Notes under the pieces: generated by a model
Told to the model about the DNA's origin: nothing
Database searches by the model: none
What the model saw: only the letters and a program-made list of their open reading frames with translations
Shown: piece after piece, positions 8,412 to 16,605 of the stretch
Layout: each line of letters starts with the position of its first letter
How positions within the stretch are numbered: the first letter of the stretch is position 1
Position numbers and translations under genes: made by a program
Assembly: GCA_031277685.1 (NCBI GenBank)
Contig: JAITLV010000140.1
Coordinates: 1-64,000, forward strand
Reading direction: 5' to 3'
DNA: 64,000 nt
Origin: Sphingobacterium sp.
Lineage (GTDB): Bacteria; Bacteroidota; Bacteroidia; Sphingobacteriales; Sphingobacteriaceae

Positions 8412-9137
8412 TCAGTCTTCTATTTTTAACACATAACCCATTCCAATAACCGTATGAATGGCTTTTTTGCTGGTTACCTTCTCAATCTTCTTTCGCAGGT
8501 AATTAACATATACATCGACAACATTTGATCCGATATCAAAATTAATTCCCCATATTTTATCCAGCAACTCACTTCGTTCGAATACTTTCTTGGGGCTTTG
8601 AATAAACAGTAAGAGTAAACGATACTCCGTACTGGTTAGGTTAAGCTCCTGCCCATCACAATAGGCGACCTTTTTGTAATCATTGATCGCTAGAAATCCA
8701 TAATTGAATGTATCTTTTGAAGGCTGAACTTCACGTTGTGTTGCTTGCACAATGGATTGTTGTCTACGGATCAACGAACGTATCCTTGCTTTAAGTTCGA
8801 TTAATTTAAAGGGCTTGGACAGGTAATCATCGGCGCCATTATCTAGACCAAGAACAACATTCTCAGGCGTTCCGAGCGCAGTCAGCATCATGACAGGCAA
8901 ATCTGTATAGCCCCATTGTCTAATCTGTTTACAAATATCAAGTCCATTGGTCCCTGGCAACAGAATATCCAAAAGCACAAGCGAAACATCCCGTTTCGCC
9001 AATAACTGTTCAAGCCCTTCTGAGCGTCCCAAGTGAATAACTTTGTAACCTTCTTCCCCCAATCCCTGTAGGATCAAATCCGCAACATCTTGTTCATCTT
9101 CAACCAATATAATTTTTTGCTCCTCCATATTCATCAT
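8412..9137 (-). CDS. OmpR/PhoB-family response regulator
   Basis: A 241-residue regulator: receiver domain 8-120 with acidic pocket VEDE, phosphoacceptor D57 (LVLLDILLPG) and K108 (DDYLSKPF), then an OmpR-type winged helix (about 145-240) with LTSTEYRLLLLF and VYVNYLRKKIEK. It is the first gene of a two-gene operon with the kinase. Winged helices of this family bind tandem 7-mers about 11 bp apart, which matches the ATTARAA array 1.4 kb downstream. The start could also be the ATG three codons further in. Confidence 0.93.
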   Translation of the reverse strand: MMNMEEQKIILVEDEQDVADLILQGLGEEGYKVIHLGRSEGLEQLLAKRDVSLVLLDILLPGTNGLDICKQIRQWGYTDLPVMMLTALGTPENVVLGLDNGADDYLSKPFKLIELKARIRSLIRRQQSIVQATQREVQPSKDTFNYGFLAINDYKKVAYCDGQELNLTSTEYRLLLLFIQSPKKVFERSELLDKIWGINFDIGSNVVDVYVNYLRKKIEKVTSKKAIHTVIGMGYVLKIED

Positions 9138-9296
9138 AATATATACTAACTCCTATCGCTCAGTGCCCAAACCATAAAAATACTGTTTTGCTAGTACAGA
9201 CACAAATACTAAGTATAGGCTAAACCAACTCATAGCAATACAAACGTCAAAAAAAATGATTATTTTCACCATCATGCCGTCATAAGGAAAGAAAAT

Positions 9297-10106
9297 TTGA
9301 AAAATTATATTAGTATAGAAAGCAAAACTGTGGTAAAAGCTCGTCAGACATACAGTCTGGCCCTGAACGCCATATTATTCCTTTTTGGAGTCGTTTTTTG
9401 TCTTATTAACATAGCAACTGCTTCTGCGCCTATTGCATTGACAGCTGTACTCTTTTTTTTAAGTAGAAGACTCACTTTGGGTAATTATTTAAAATGGCTT
9501 CTATTTTCTATCACCTTAATTACGGTACTGTTATGCTGGTATTTCGACCTAAACGCGGTTCTTTTTATCGTACAGTTCGCATTACTATACAACATCATTC
9601 CACTCAGTTCTGCTATTAGGCAATTGAAAAAAGATACCACTGCAAACATATTCTATATGAATGACAGCATTCTAACGTGCCTGGTCAGAACACCTTTCAA
9701 TACGAATCGCTTTGGACGCAATCCGAGCGCCTATGCAAAGACCTATCTCGTCGCTAATATCAGAACGATTAACATTCAGGAGAATTACATGTTAATACAA
9801 ATTCAAAACGAAGTCGTTTGTCCCCAAGAACTCACTATTCCGGATTTTAATGCGGTTACAAGTTTCATTCGATCTCATCATTCACGCTTGATAGATCAGG
9901 TAGATCATGCTGTTCTACAGGAAAAGGCGAAAAAAATCGGATGCCTCTCCATCTTGGCGATTATTTTTCCGCCGTTATTTTTTTCCGTATTAGCCTATTT
10001 ATTCGGGAACAATGGCAAGAATACGCCCATCATAATGACCTGTTTAATAAGCATGTGCATTGTTCCCTTTCTACTTCAGCTTCTTATTGAAAAAAAATTA
10101 AAATAA
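9297..10106 (+). CDS. Hypothetical multi-pass membrane protein
   Basis: A 269-residue protein from a TTG at 9297. I accept the TTG because AAGGA lies 8 bp upstream and the next in-frame ATG is about 119 codons in, inside the protein. Four hydrophobic segments lie in the first 105 residues and two at the C-terminus (about 210-265). Between them is a soluble beta-rich domain at about 115-200 (FYMNDSILTCLVRT, YLVANIRTINIQ, YMLIQIQNEVVC) that looks like a PH-like YcxB-type domain. I do not recognise an exact family. It is divergent from the two-component operon and convergent with the siderophore-interacting protein. Confidence 0.65.
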   Translation: MKNYISIESKTVVKARQTYSLALNAILFLFGVVFCLINIATASAPIALTAVLFFLSRRLTLGNYLKWLLFSITLITVLLCWYFDLNAVLFIVQFALLYNIIPLSSAIRQLKKDTTANIFYMNDSILTCLVRTPFNTNRFGRNPSAYAKTYLVANIRTINIQENYMLIQIQNEVVCPQELTIPDFNAVTSFIRSHHSRLIDQVDHAVLQEKAKKIGCLSILAIIFPPLFFSVLAYLFGNNGKNTPIIMTCLISMCIVPFLLQLLIEKKLK

Positions 10107-10138
10107 TATCGGAGAAAAATAAATCACTATCTCTCCAT

Positions 10139-10948
10139 TTAAGAATTGACTTCTTCGCTCTCCTGGCGTCTTTCGTTCGCAGATTTATCCTCTGAAATAC
10201 CGATTTTCCAATAGGAATATGCGTAGAGTTCCTCCCTTTTCCAGCCTAGATCTTTGCGTAAGTAGTTACGTATTTCCCTAACGGTTGAAAATTCAGCGGC
10301 CACGTAAGCAAATCGTTCTGACTGAGGAAGAGATCTTATCTTCACTAGATCGACTAATAAACTTCCTTCCTGGGGCGCATCATTATGTAACCAGATAAAG
10401 TCTATATCAGCTTGTGTATATAGCTTTTGAACATCTTCAGGGCCATGCACTTCGATGATACAGGTTCCTTTGGCTGATGCAGGTAAACTTTCCAATATAG
10501 CTCCCAATACAGGAAGTGCTGTCGCATCGCCCACCAATAGATAATTATTTGCTTGTGGAAATAATTCCGTCTTCCCAGCCTTCATAAGGACTCCCAATAC
10601 ATCGCCCGGTTTAGATCCTATTGCCCAGGCTGATGCTGGCCCCTCATCTCCATGTGCGACAAAATCTATCCAAATTTCGTTTCTTCGGAGGTCTATGCCA
10701 CGATGTGTATACGTACGTACAATTGGCCTAATGCTATTATCCATAGGCTTCCATTGACCTTTGTCATAATCAAATTCCGGAAAATACACTTTATCCAACC
10801 CTACGGGTGGAATCAGAATCTTATTGTTCACGCCAATCGTTGTGTCTGCAATTTCCGAAACACCATCTCCAGTCAGATAAATTCGAATATAATGTGGGGT
10901 CACATATTCTTTTCGGCTCACGCTTAACTCGGTCTGTATTATTTTCAT
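10139..10948 (-). CDS. Siderophore-interacting protein (ferric-siderophore reductase)
   Basis: A 269-residue protein from the ATG at 10948 (MKIIQTELSV); upstream codons extend the frame to 10999 but add an unlikely leader. The FAD-binding motif is VRTYTHR (RxYTxR), with a DFVAHGDEGPASAWA segment typical of the family. A C-terminal NAD(P)H-binding SIP domain follows, with YLLVGDATALPVLGAIL. Such enzymes reduce Fe(III)-siderophores in the cytoplasm and release iron. A Fur-box-like 19-mer (11021-11039) lies upstream, and a PchR-like regulator is the next gene. C-terminal residues after YSYWKIG are charged and variable. Confidence 0.92.
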   Translation of the reverse strand: MKIIQTELSVSRKEYVTPHYIRIYLTGDGVSEIADTTIGVNNKILIPPVGLDKVYFPEFDYDKGQWKPMDNSIRPIVRTYTHRGIDLRRNEIWIDFVAHGDEGPASAWAIGSKPGDVLGVLMKAGKTELFPQANNYLLVGDATALPVLGAILESLPASAKGTCIIEVHGPEDVQKLYTQADIDFIWLHNDAPQEGSLLVDLVKIRSLPQSERFAYVAAEFSTVREIRNYLRKDLGWKREELYAYSYWKIGISEDKSANERRQESEEVNS

Positions 10949-11020
10949 CTCAGCTCTGCCCATTATAGTAAAAAATTTAAGGATAAAATTATGTATCAAT
11001 GTTTAATAGCTACAAACACT

Positions 11021-11039
11021 ATTAAGAATATTTCTAAAT
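11021..11039. promoter_or_regulatory. Fur-box-like 19-mer upstream of the siderophore-interacting protein gene
   Basis: ATTAAGAATATTTCTAAAT; its reverse strand is ATTTAGAAA-T-ATTCTTAAT. It matches the sites at 12258-12278 and 50936-50954 (ATTTAGANT-N-ATTC pattern), all beside iron genes. It lies about 75-90 bp upstream of the ATG at 10948. Confidence 0.5.
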
Positions 11040-11164
11040 AACAAAGTTAATCATTCGTGTTTCTTCTGCCTGATCACAAATCGACAAAAAGATCCGTAGC
11101 AGGGAGAAAGAAGTCCGTGAAAAGGAATTGGAGTATCATGACTTACAAACCATTTGTTTTGTTG

Positions 11165-12151
11165 TCAATTTATCTTTTTCAATTTGCTGGGTGGAAATCC
11201 AAATTTACGTCTAAAAGCATCTGAAAAATGGCGTTGATTTTTATAACCAATGGCATCAGACACCTCGCCAATGGTCATATTTTTGTCCAAGATGAGCTTT
11301 TTTGCATGTTCCATTTTTGTATCATTCCAAAAACCAAAAACAGTCGTACCGAACAACTCCTTAAACCCTTTCTTTAGCGTAAACTCATTTGTTCCAACCA
11401 GATGAGCTAGATTGACAAGTGTATTATTTGAGTCTATATTATGCAATAAAAACTCACGGACCGCATAAATTTTGTCGACATCAGACTTCTTAAGGCTTGT
11501 ATTCAAAGTAGTATTTTCGGATAACTGTTCCAGCTGAAGCAACAACAATTCCATGATCTTTGCTTCCAGGTATATCTTTTTAAATATTCCTTTACGTTCA
11601 CAGTTGACTATACTATCGATAATGGCATACATCTCATGGGTAATTCTTCTGTTCACATCCGTCAAAAGACCAGATTTTCCTTTTTCAATAATGTTCCTAA
11701 AGTCATTGAAGAGTATAGAATTTTCAGGTAAAAATTTCTTAAAAAAATCTGGGGATAAATTTATCTCACATAGTTGAAACTCGTTACTTTCCCATTGCAT
11801 CTGACCACAGATCGCGTTGCCATATAAAATATTATGCTGATAGGTATCAAAATGAACGGTCGATGGTAACATCTCTCCTGTCGCTTGGCTTTTTCCTTTC
11901 AACGCAAAGTGCATTTCAACAGTCTCAAAATCACTTTCAAAACGAAACAGTATGCGTTCATACAGATTCGCGTGGCCATAGCCAATATGAATACCATCAA
12001 AAAAAATCTCTTTATAATAGCCTTCACCAAATGAAGTACCCAAATGTGTTACACATTCCTGAATACCACCATCGATAGAAAAGAAAGTCTGCGGGTAGTT
12101 TTTTTCCAACAACAGACTGGCTGAGTCCATATCATAAAGTCTTAATCCCAT
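11165..12151 (-). CDS. AraC-family regulator, PchR-like
   Basis: A 328-residue protein. The N-terminal region (1-220) resembles ligand-binding parts of PchR/YbtA-type siderophore regulators (FDTYQHNILYGN, FQLCEINLSPDFFKKFLP). The C-terminal AraC domain (about 228-328) has two helix-turn-helix motifs: LAHLVGTNEFTLKKGFKELF and IGEVSDAIGYKNQRHFSDAF, ending in FGFPPSKLKK. PchR-type regulators bind ferri-siderophores and activate uptake genes, which suits the siderophore-interacting protein just downstream on the same strand (216-bp gap) and the Fur-like boxes on both sides. The specific siderophore cannot be told. Confidence 0.9.
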   Translation of the reverse strand: MGLRLYDMDSASLLLEKNYPQTFFSIDGGIQECVTHLGTSFGEGYYKEIFFDGIHIGYGHANLYERILFRFESDFETVEMHFALKGKSQATGEMLPSTVHFDTYQHNILYGNAICGQMQWESNEFQLCEINLSPDFFKKFLPENSILFNDFRNIIEKGKSGLLTDVNRRITHEMYAIIDSIVNCERKGIFKKIYLEAKIMELLLLQLEQLSENTTLNTSLKKSDVDKIYAVREFLLHNIDSNNTLVNLAHLVGTNEFTLKKGFKELFGTTVFGFWNDTKMEHAKKLILDKNMTIGEVSDAIGYKNQRHFSDAFRRKFGFPPSKLKKIN

Positions 12152-12257
12152 TTATATTTCAGTTAAGTTTCAAATATTCCTTTTTACGGACTTTTTACTC
12201 CTCATTGCATACCCCATAACAGTGATATAGCACTTATCTTTGGCTAAAATACAAATT

Positions 12258-12278
12258 TATTTAGAATCATTCTTAATT
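12258..12278. promoter_or_regulatory. Fur-box-like palindrome in the AraC/ABC-fragment divergent region
   Basis: TATTTAGAATCATTCTTAATTA is an imperfect palindrome around C12268 (TTAGAAT-C-ATTCTTAA). It lies 20 bp upstream of the ATG at 12299 and about 107 bp upstream of the AraC gene, so it could repress both. Confidence 0.55.
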
Positions 12279-12298
12279 ATATTAATACAAATTAGCGC

Positions 12299-12616
12299 AT
12301 GGAAAAGAAAAATATGGATATAGATCGGCAGATAGCTGATGACATCGAAAACCGACTCCTACCAGATAGTATCTATAACAATATTAAAATAGGTGATCCT
12401 CGAGCGAGTAAACTTGAGGTTATTCAGGCTGCAGAGAAAGCAATGGTGCTGGACTTTGCCTGGGAATTTCCCAAGGGACTGGATACCCTTGTCCATGATG
12501 AACATTATCCACTTTCAGCCGATCAAAAACAATGTATCAATTTGGCACGTAAATTCTTAAAAAATGTACGAGCGATGCCTTCTGATACCAATATTTCCGA
12601 TACTGATATTGTTTAA
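12299..12616 (+). CDS. 105-aa remnant of an ABC-exporter ATPase domain
   Basis: The open frame is intact but covers only the helical part of an ABC nucleotide-binding domain. SIYNNIKIGDPRASKLEVI matches the segment after the Q-loop, EFPKGLDTLVHDEHYPLS matches the segment before the signature, and LSADQKQCINLARKFLKN is a decayed LSGGQ motif. The end, MPSDTNISDTD, lines up with Walker B/D-loop but lacks the catalytic glutamate. Walker A and the membrane domain are absent, so it cannot hydrolyse ATP as an ordinary transporter. It is either a pseudogene remnant of a siderophore-linked exporter or a repurposed small protein. A Fur-like box directly upstream means it may still be expressed under iron limitation. 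Confidence 0.6.
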   Translation: MEKKNMDIDRQIADDIENRLLPDSIYNNIKIGDPRASKLEVIQAAEKAMVLDFAWEFPKGLDTLVHDEHYPLSADQKQCINLARKFLKNVRAMPSDTNISDTDIV

Positions 12617-13159
12617 TTCCTCATTTAAACATGTTGGAATTCATAAGGAACCGATGATCAGATCTAACAAATAACTGGGGCAAAATATGAACACTCATTA
12701 TAATTTCCTATAAATTAAAAAAACAGGTAGACGCAAAAGCTGAACAGATTTCCTGTAGCTCCCCATATATCCTGTTATAGCACAGATAAAGCACATGTCG
12801 CGATGAACCAAAATAGTACTTTATCTGTGCTTTATCAGTGCTTAGCAAGTGCTATATCTGTACTGGGGAAGTGTTGTGACTAATAAAAGAAATTTAATAT
12901 CCCTATATTTACAAATATAAAAACAAAAGAACTTTAATACACTTTATATTAAGCTAAATATTTAATCAGATTGTTTCCTCAAATGGGCTCCCAATAGGCC
13001 CAGCCAGCTCCGGATAAAACAATCGGAGATAGTACCGAATAAAGGCATTTTTTCCTTAACATTGCTTCATCGCTAGCTTAGCGACCTTGCCGAGCAAACA
13101 ATCCCAGGGAAGATCTCAGATAGCATGACTTCATGAAAGAGATCTACCTGGAAGTAAAG
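12617..13159. other. 543-bp intergenic region with an 11-bp repeat locus
   Basis: Holds the tandem/inverted 11-bp repeat locus at 12773-12881. The rest is mostly AT-rich. Near 13068-13082 there is a small perfect hairpin (TCGCTA-GCT-TAGCGA), and at 12962-13048 (minus) a 28-codon open frame MPLFGTISDCFIRSWL... preceded by AAGGA, too weak to call. No terminator for the glycine betaine operon is evident. Confidence 0.4.
12773..12881. repeat. Tandem 11-bp repeats with a 22-bp inverted arm (locus 1)
   Basis: Six contiguous 11-bp units at 12816, 12827, 12838, 12849, 12860 and 12871: GTACTTTATCT, GTGCTTTATCA, GTGCTTAGCAA, GTGCTATATCT, GTACTGGGGAA, GTGTTGTGACT. The first four are closely related; the last two are decayed. 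Two inverted units lie at 12773-12783 and 12784-12794. The inverted pair matches 12816-12837 in 19 of 22 positions across a 21-bp spacer. Confidence 0.75.
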
Positions 13160-13996
13160 CTAATCGGGAATTTCCAACTGCGAACGATGCTCCTCCAGCC
13201 ATTTTTTTGCAGTAGCAGCTTTATCTCGAGCTCCCTCCATTTGCGCCAATAGATCGGCCATTGTCGCATCGTCAAAATGAATATGCGAAAAAAGTTCAGC
13301 CAATTCTGGTTGATCATTTCGAAAGTCCTTACGTGCAAAGATTTTAATCTCTTCAGTACTACCCAATGTTTTTTTAGGATCGTTCAAAAACTTCAGTTTC
13401 ATCTTAGCAAACATCCAATGCGGTTGCCAACCGGCCACAACAATCCAACGATGCTCCTTAATCGCATTCTGTAACTCTGTGATCATCGCCACAGTGGATG
13501 AATTGATGTGTTTATAATTCAGGTTATAGTCTTTGACCACCTGATCAACAGCTCGTGTGATCCCGGCACCTTTCTCTATACCGATAATTCTGCTCTTGAA
13601 TTGTGCCGCATGTTCTTTTAATTGTTCGATATCGTCAATTGAAACATAATCTGGCACAACAAGCCCATTACGGGCAGATGCATAACTGGTACCGATTTCT
13701 TGCAGATTTGGGAACTTTGCTACCTTCGCACCATGGGTAAGTGGTAACCAGACATCCATATACAAATCTGTATCCCCATTATTCATGGACGCTAATATCA
13801 TATCTGGTGTAGCCCGTTGTATTACGACATGGTATCCCTTCTCCTCCATCATCGCTTTGGCAACATAGGTCATTGCCACACCTTCGGCCCAACCATCCAC
13901 CATCCCGATATGAATGATATTTTTGTTTCGCCCACTAGTGCAGGCCGAGATCAAAAATACCAGCATCAAGATCCATCCTATTTTAATTTTCATCAT
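13160..13996 (-). CDS. Glycine betaine/choline ABC transporter substrate-binding lipoprotein (ProX/OpuAC family)
   Basis: A 278-residue lipoprotein with lipobox LISAC (C19). The mature part is an OpuAC-type periplasmic-binding fold: IGMVDGWAEGVAMTYVAK, DTDLYMDVWLPLTH and WIVVAGWQPHWMFAKMKLKFL. The tryptophans in DGWAEG, VWLP and GWQPHW are of the kind that form the aromatic cage for quaternary amines. It is the last gene of a tightly spaced proV-proW-proX operon (4-bp gap to the permease). The ligand is probably glycine betaine or a similar osmolyte; the exact one is inferred. Confidence 0.92.
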   Translation of the reverse strand: MMKIKIGWILMLVFLISACTSGRNKNIIHIGMVDGWAEGVAMTYVAKAMMEEKGYHVVIQRATPDMILASMNNGDTDLYMDVWLPLTHGAKVAKFPNLQEIGTSYASARNGLVVPDYVSIDDIEQLKEHAAQFKSRIIGIEKGAGITRAVDQVVKDYNLNYKHINSSTVAMITELQNAIKEHRWIVVAGWQPHWMFAKMKLKFLNDPKKTLGSTEEIKIFARKDFRNDQPELAELFSHIHFDDATMADLLAQMEGARDKAATAKKWLEEHRSQLEIPD

Positions 13997-14000
13997 TACC

Positions 14001-14825
14001 TTATTTCTTATTTACGAAACCTTGTGTTATCCGATCCAGAATAATTGCCAAAATCACAACCGACAAACCACTTTCAAATCCGAGACCAATATCCAGGTTG
14101 TTGATTCCTTCCAGGACCCGCTCACCCAAACCACCGGCGGCAATCATACCTGCGATCACGACCATTGACAGGGATAGCAAGATGGTCTGATTGATCCCGG
14201 CAAGAATTGTTTTTGTTGCCAGGGGCAATTCAACTTTGAACAAAATCTGTCTATTGGTCGCCCCAAAGGAACGGGCAGCCTCTACAATATCCTTCGGCAC
14301 GGCATCAATCCCCAATGTTGTCAGGCGAACTGCAGGTGGCATCGCAAAAATGATGGTCGCAAATGCGCCAGGTACTTTTCCTATACTAAAAAACAACACT
14401 GCTGGTATCAAATAGACAAAAGCAGGCATCGTCTGCATTAAATCCAATAAAGGCCGGATAATCTTGGCGGCAAACTTATTTTTTGCGGCCCATATTCCCA
14501 GCGGTACAGAAATAAGTAATGCGGTTACCGTCGCGACCAGCACCAAAGCCAATGTTTCCATTGTTTCCGTCCAAAATCCCATCAGATAGATCAATGTCAA
14601 TCCCAAGAATGTGGTCAGAGCAACGCCTTTACCAGATTTCCACCAAGCCAATGCTGTAAAAAGTGCGATCATCACAAAAAATGGAGTCACAATCAATAGC
14701 CATTCAAGACCAAGAATAGAGGTGTTTCCGGTATTTTTGATCAGATCAAAAAACGGTTTCAGATTGTCTGTCAACCAATTGACCGCGATGGCTATATATT
14801 GTCCTATGTCGATTACTTTATTCAT
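14001..14825 (-). CDS. Glycine betaine ABC transporter permease (ProW/OpuAB family)
   Basis: A 274-residue inner-membrane permease with about six TM helices. The EAA coupling loop is visible as EAARSFGATNRQILFKVELP (about residues 182-201), which docks on the ATPase. The central MQTMPAFVYLIPAVLFF is characteristic of the ProW/OpuAB subfamily. It is 2 bp from the ATPase gene upstream and 4 bp from the substrate-binding lipoprotein gene downstream. It is the only permease in the operon, so it probably acts as a homodimer. Confidence 0.93.
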   Translation of the reverse strand: MNKVIDIGQYIAIAVNWLTDNLKPFFDLIKNTGNTSILGLEWLLIVTPFFVMIALFTALAWWKSGKGVALTTFLGLTLIYLMGFWTETMETLALVLVATVTALLISVPLGIWAAKNKFAAKIIRPLLDLMQTMPAFVYLIPAVLFFSIGKVPGAFATIIFAMPPAVRLTTLGIDAVPKDIVEAARSFGATNRQILFKVELPLATKTILAGINQTILLSLSMVVIAGMIAAGGLGERVLEGINNLDIGLGFESGLSVVILAIILDRITQGFVNKK

Positions 14826-14827
14826 AT

Positions 14828-16069
14828 CTATTGATTATTTGCTTGCTCTTTTAATTCTATGATCTCCTCTTCGTTGTATTTGGTCGCTTCAATGATTAAT
14901 GAAGTTTGGGTTACGATTCCCAATAAACGGTTATGTTCGTTAACCACGGCAATCGGTGATCTTACTTCGGATATCAGGGGTAACATTTCCTCCACAGTCA
15001 CTTCTTTCGATACGGTAGGAACATTGGTGTGAATGATGGCCTCAACGGTCGGTTCTTTACGTTTGGCAGACTGAATCACTTCATTAATATGAACAAAACC
15101 AAAAAAATGATCATGTACGTCCACTACAGGTAATATATCTATACCTGTTGCACGCATTTTGCGAAGTGCTCCCTCAGGACCGTCTTTTTTAAAGCGGACA
15201 ACTGTCGGTTTTTCGAACATTAACGAGCCTGCGGTAATGATAGCTTTCCGATCCACCTTTTCGACAAAAGCTTTTACATAATCACTAGCAGGATTCGTTA
15301 GGATATCCTCAGCTGTGCCGATTTGTTCAATGACACCATCCTTCATAATCACAATACGGTCCCCCAATTTGATGGCTTCGTCTAGATCATGTGTAATAAA
15401 GACAATTGTTTTCTGTAAGGTATCCTGCAATTCGAGCAGCTGATCCTGCATTTCGGCTTTGATCAGGGGATCTAGTGCCGAAAACGCTTCATCCATCAGT
15501 AACACTTCGGGATCATTGGCCAAAGCTCGGGCCAATCCAACCCGTTGCTGCATTCCGCCCGAAAGCTGGGCCGGCAGCTGCTGTTCGAAGCCATTCAGTC
15601 CAACAATATCGAGTGCCTTCTGTGCCTTTGTCTCACGTGATTCTTTATCCTCACCCCTAATTTCTAGTCCGAAAGCGGCATTGCTCAAGACAGTATGATG
15701 TGGCAATAAACCGAACTTTTGGAATACCATGCTCATTTCTGTCCTGCGCACTTCTAAAAGCTCTTTATTATTTTTTCCGGTAATATCTTCGTCATTGACA
15801 AATACCTTTCCTGAGGTAGGCTCATTCAATCTATTTAAACAACGAAGTAAGGTTGATTTGCCACTTCCCGAGAGTCCCATGATCACAAAAAACTCGCCTT
15901 CATAGATTTCAAAATTGGCCTTGTTAATCCCGATGGTGCATTCAGTTGCCTCCAATATTTCCTTCTTAGAAAAACCCTCGTCCAATAATTTCAGTGCTTG
16001 CTTTTTTTGTTTGCCAAAAACAATGGTCAAATCTTCAACTTTTACTTTTACCTTCCTAGTTTTATCCAT
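14828..16069 (-). CDS. Glycine betaine ABC transporter ATP-binding protein with CBS pair (ProV family)
   Basis: A 413-residue ATPase. The N-terminal extension GFSKKEILEATECTIGINKA is typical of ProV. Walker A GLSGSGKST (65-73), signature LSGGMQQRVGLARAL, and Walker B VLLMDEAFSALD are intact. Two CBS domains fill about 280-405 (ATGIDILPVVDVHDHFFGFV; SPIAVVNEHNRLLGIVTQ). In homologues such as OpuA the CBS pair senses ionic strength or nucleotides. It is the first gene of the operon; a long noncoding stretch (16070-16605) lies upstream and should hold the promoter, though I cannot pick out a convincing -7 element. Confidence 0.94.
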   Translation of the reverse strand: MDKTRKVKVKVEDLTIVFGKQKKQALKLLDEGFSKKEILEATECTIGINKANFEIYEGEFFVIMGLSGSGKSTLLRCLNRLNEPTSGKVFVNDEDITGKNNKELLEVRRTEMSMVFQKFGLLPHHTVLSNAAFGLEIRGEDKESRETKAQKALDIVGLNGFEQQLPAQLSGGMQQRVGLARALANDPEVLLMDEAFSALDPLIKAEMQDQLLELQDTLQKTIVFITHDLDEAIKLGDRIVIMKDGVIEQIGTAEDILTNPASDYVKAFVEKVDRKAIITAGSLMFEKPTVVRFKKDGPEGALRKMRATGIDILPVVDVHDHFFGFVHINEVIQSAKRKEPTVEAIIHTNVPTVSKEVTVEEMLPLISEVRSPIAVVNEHNRLLGIVTQTSLIIEATKYNEEEIIELKEQANNQ

Positions 16070-16605
16070 TTTTTAATTTTTTTAAACATAAATAAAACAA
16101 AAGAGCATGAGTAAACCACTAAGGTTGCACACCTACGTCGTTTTCATTTACATAAAATATCCCTACAGTTGAATTCGTTTGATCGAAATTTTAACCTCAG
16201 TTCAATCAACTTATTAACTAACACGCTTTACTCTCGGTTCGATAAGAGCAACGATGAAAAAGAAATTAATCTTTTAAAGATGAGCTATGCTAAACACAAC
16301 TCCAAAATATACTTCAATAAGTACAACGAACAACCTAAACTTAGCACACGAAGCGCACTAGTTATAGCGGAATAAACTCACGCCATTCTGTCTTTTGACT
16401 GCACAAAGGTACGAAAAATAAAACAAATGCTTTTTTGGAAACATAACAAACTAACCGACAATAGGTTATAAACATCTTCTAAATAACATTAAAATGAAGA
16501 CATAAACGCCCAGATAGCTGCATCAAGACGATACTGTCCAATAGCGTTCGGATAGAGTATTCCTGAGGTAAAATTTAGGAGGATCTAGTGATGTTGGGGA
16601 CAGTA
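16070..16605. other. 536-bp intergenic stretch upstream of the betaine operon
   Basis: AT-rich with no convincing gene. A 68-codon frame at 16169-16375 (plus) has a composition unlike real proteins here (rich in N, S, K) and no recognisable features. It should contain the betaine operon promoter (minus strand). No terminator or repeat is recognised. Confidence 0.4.

Noticed and set aside
10107..10138. Short GGAGA...TCTCC pairing between the converging genes
   Set aside because: Stem too short and no T-run; not a convincing terminator.
12773..12881. CRISPR array
   Set aside because: Units are 11 bp, contiguous and degenerate, with no spacers and no cas genes.
16169..16375. 68-codon plus-strand open frame upstream of the betaine operon
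   Set aside because: Composition is biased to N, S and K, there is no motif, and it lies in AT-rich noncoding DNA.
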